Assembly (NCBI RefSeq): GCF_028736925.1
Contig: NZ_JAQZAT010000011.1
Span: 1 to 64,000 of the forward strand
DNA: 64,000 nucleotides
Reading direction: 5' to 3'
Origin: Flavivirga sp. 57AJ16
GTDB taxonomy: Bacteria; Bacteroidota; Bacteroidia; Flavobacteriales; Flavobacteriaceae
Below the pieces are notes generated by a model. It had not been told where the DNA came from. It did no database searches and saw only the letters and a program-made list of their open reading frames with translations. Positions 63,932 to 64,000 of the stretch are shown in pieces. Every line of letters begins with the position of its first letter. Position 1 is the stretch's first letter. A program made the position numbers and the translations under genes.

Positions 63932-64000
63932 AGTGTGTTCTATTTTAAGTTAGAAAATTTATTTTCAAGGCTAGCTAACCAGTTTTTTCTTTTTTTTGAG

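Noticed and set aside
1-64000. CRISPR array, rRNA operon or replication origin
   Set aside because: No regularly spaced short direct repeats, no rRNA-like conserved stretches and no dnaA-box cluster were seen. The repeats found are dispersed and of MITE or IS type.

Overview
The window is an AT-rich chromosomal segment from a member of the Bacteroidota, most likely a marine or soil Flavobacteriaceae. The signs are three TonB-dependent transporter systems (two SusC/SusD pairs and one siderophore-type receptor), two ECF sigma/FecR switches, a type IX secretion C-terminal tail on a subtilase, a LytTR/LytS pair, promoters of the TTTG-N19/20-TAnnTTTG type, and many small inverted-repeat elements. 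No rRNA or intact tRNA gene was found, and no CRISPR array.

Layout. (1) 0.4-15.0 kb: an ECF sigma factor and FecR control a SusC/SusD pair with two periplasmic thioredoxin-fold proteins, a subtilase and an M16 metallopeptidase, probably a peptide or protein utilisation locus. (2) 15.2-16.6 kb: a scar of nested MITE-like repeats around a broken XRE regulator. (3) 16.6-23.9 kb: a four-gene RND efflux operon whose TolC protein carries an extra N-terminal binding-protein-like domain. (4) 24.8-28.1 kb: a LytS-type kinase, LytTR regulator, HtrA-like protease and a Spy/CpxP-like protein. Its promoter region shares a motif with the efflux operon. (5) 28.1-34.4 kb: accessory cargo between three integrase C-terminal remnants: Arr-type rifamycin ADP-ribosyltransferase, MarR, RibD-C reductase, AraC, DoxX, two SRPBCC proteins, ArsR and an FKBP isomerase. 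(6) 34.7-40.7 kb: ECF sigma, FecR, siderophore-type receptor and PepSY membrane protein, split by two copies of a 220-bp IS-like repeat. (7) 41.3-55.3 kb: a probable old genomic island bounded by 68-bp repeats that include a tRNA 3' end, with an integrase pseudogene at the right end. It holds a tripartite HipB-HipS-HipT toxin-antitoxin operon and an organic-phosphate locus (SusC/SusD, four phosphatase or phosphodiesterase proteins, one a phosphodiesterase/alkaline phosphatase fusion). (8) 55.5-62.0 kb: a sigma-54 activator with several PAS domains, next to an operon of two STAS-like proteins, a PAS kinase and a receiver. A candidate sigma-54 promoter and twin palindromic activator sites lie between them. 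(9) 62.2-63.9 kb: a TetR regulator, its likely operator, and a decayed cluster (truncated thioesterase, reductase pseudogene with stops, DUF4405 membrane protein).

The most interesting signals are the HipBST-like operon with three operator sites spaced 60-61 bp apart, the sigma-54 enhancer/promoter unit, the organic-phosphate island with its domain fusion, and the motif shared by the efflux and LytSR operons. All functional calls come from reading motifs; no database search was run.
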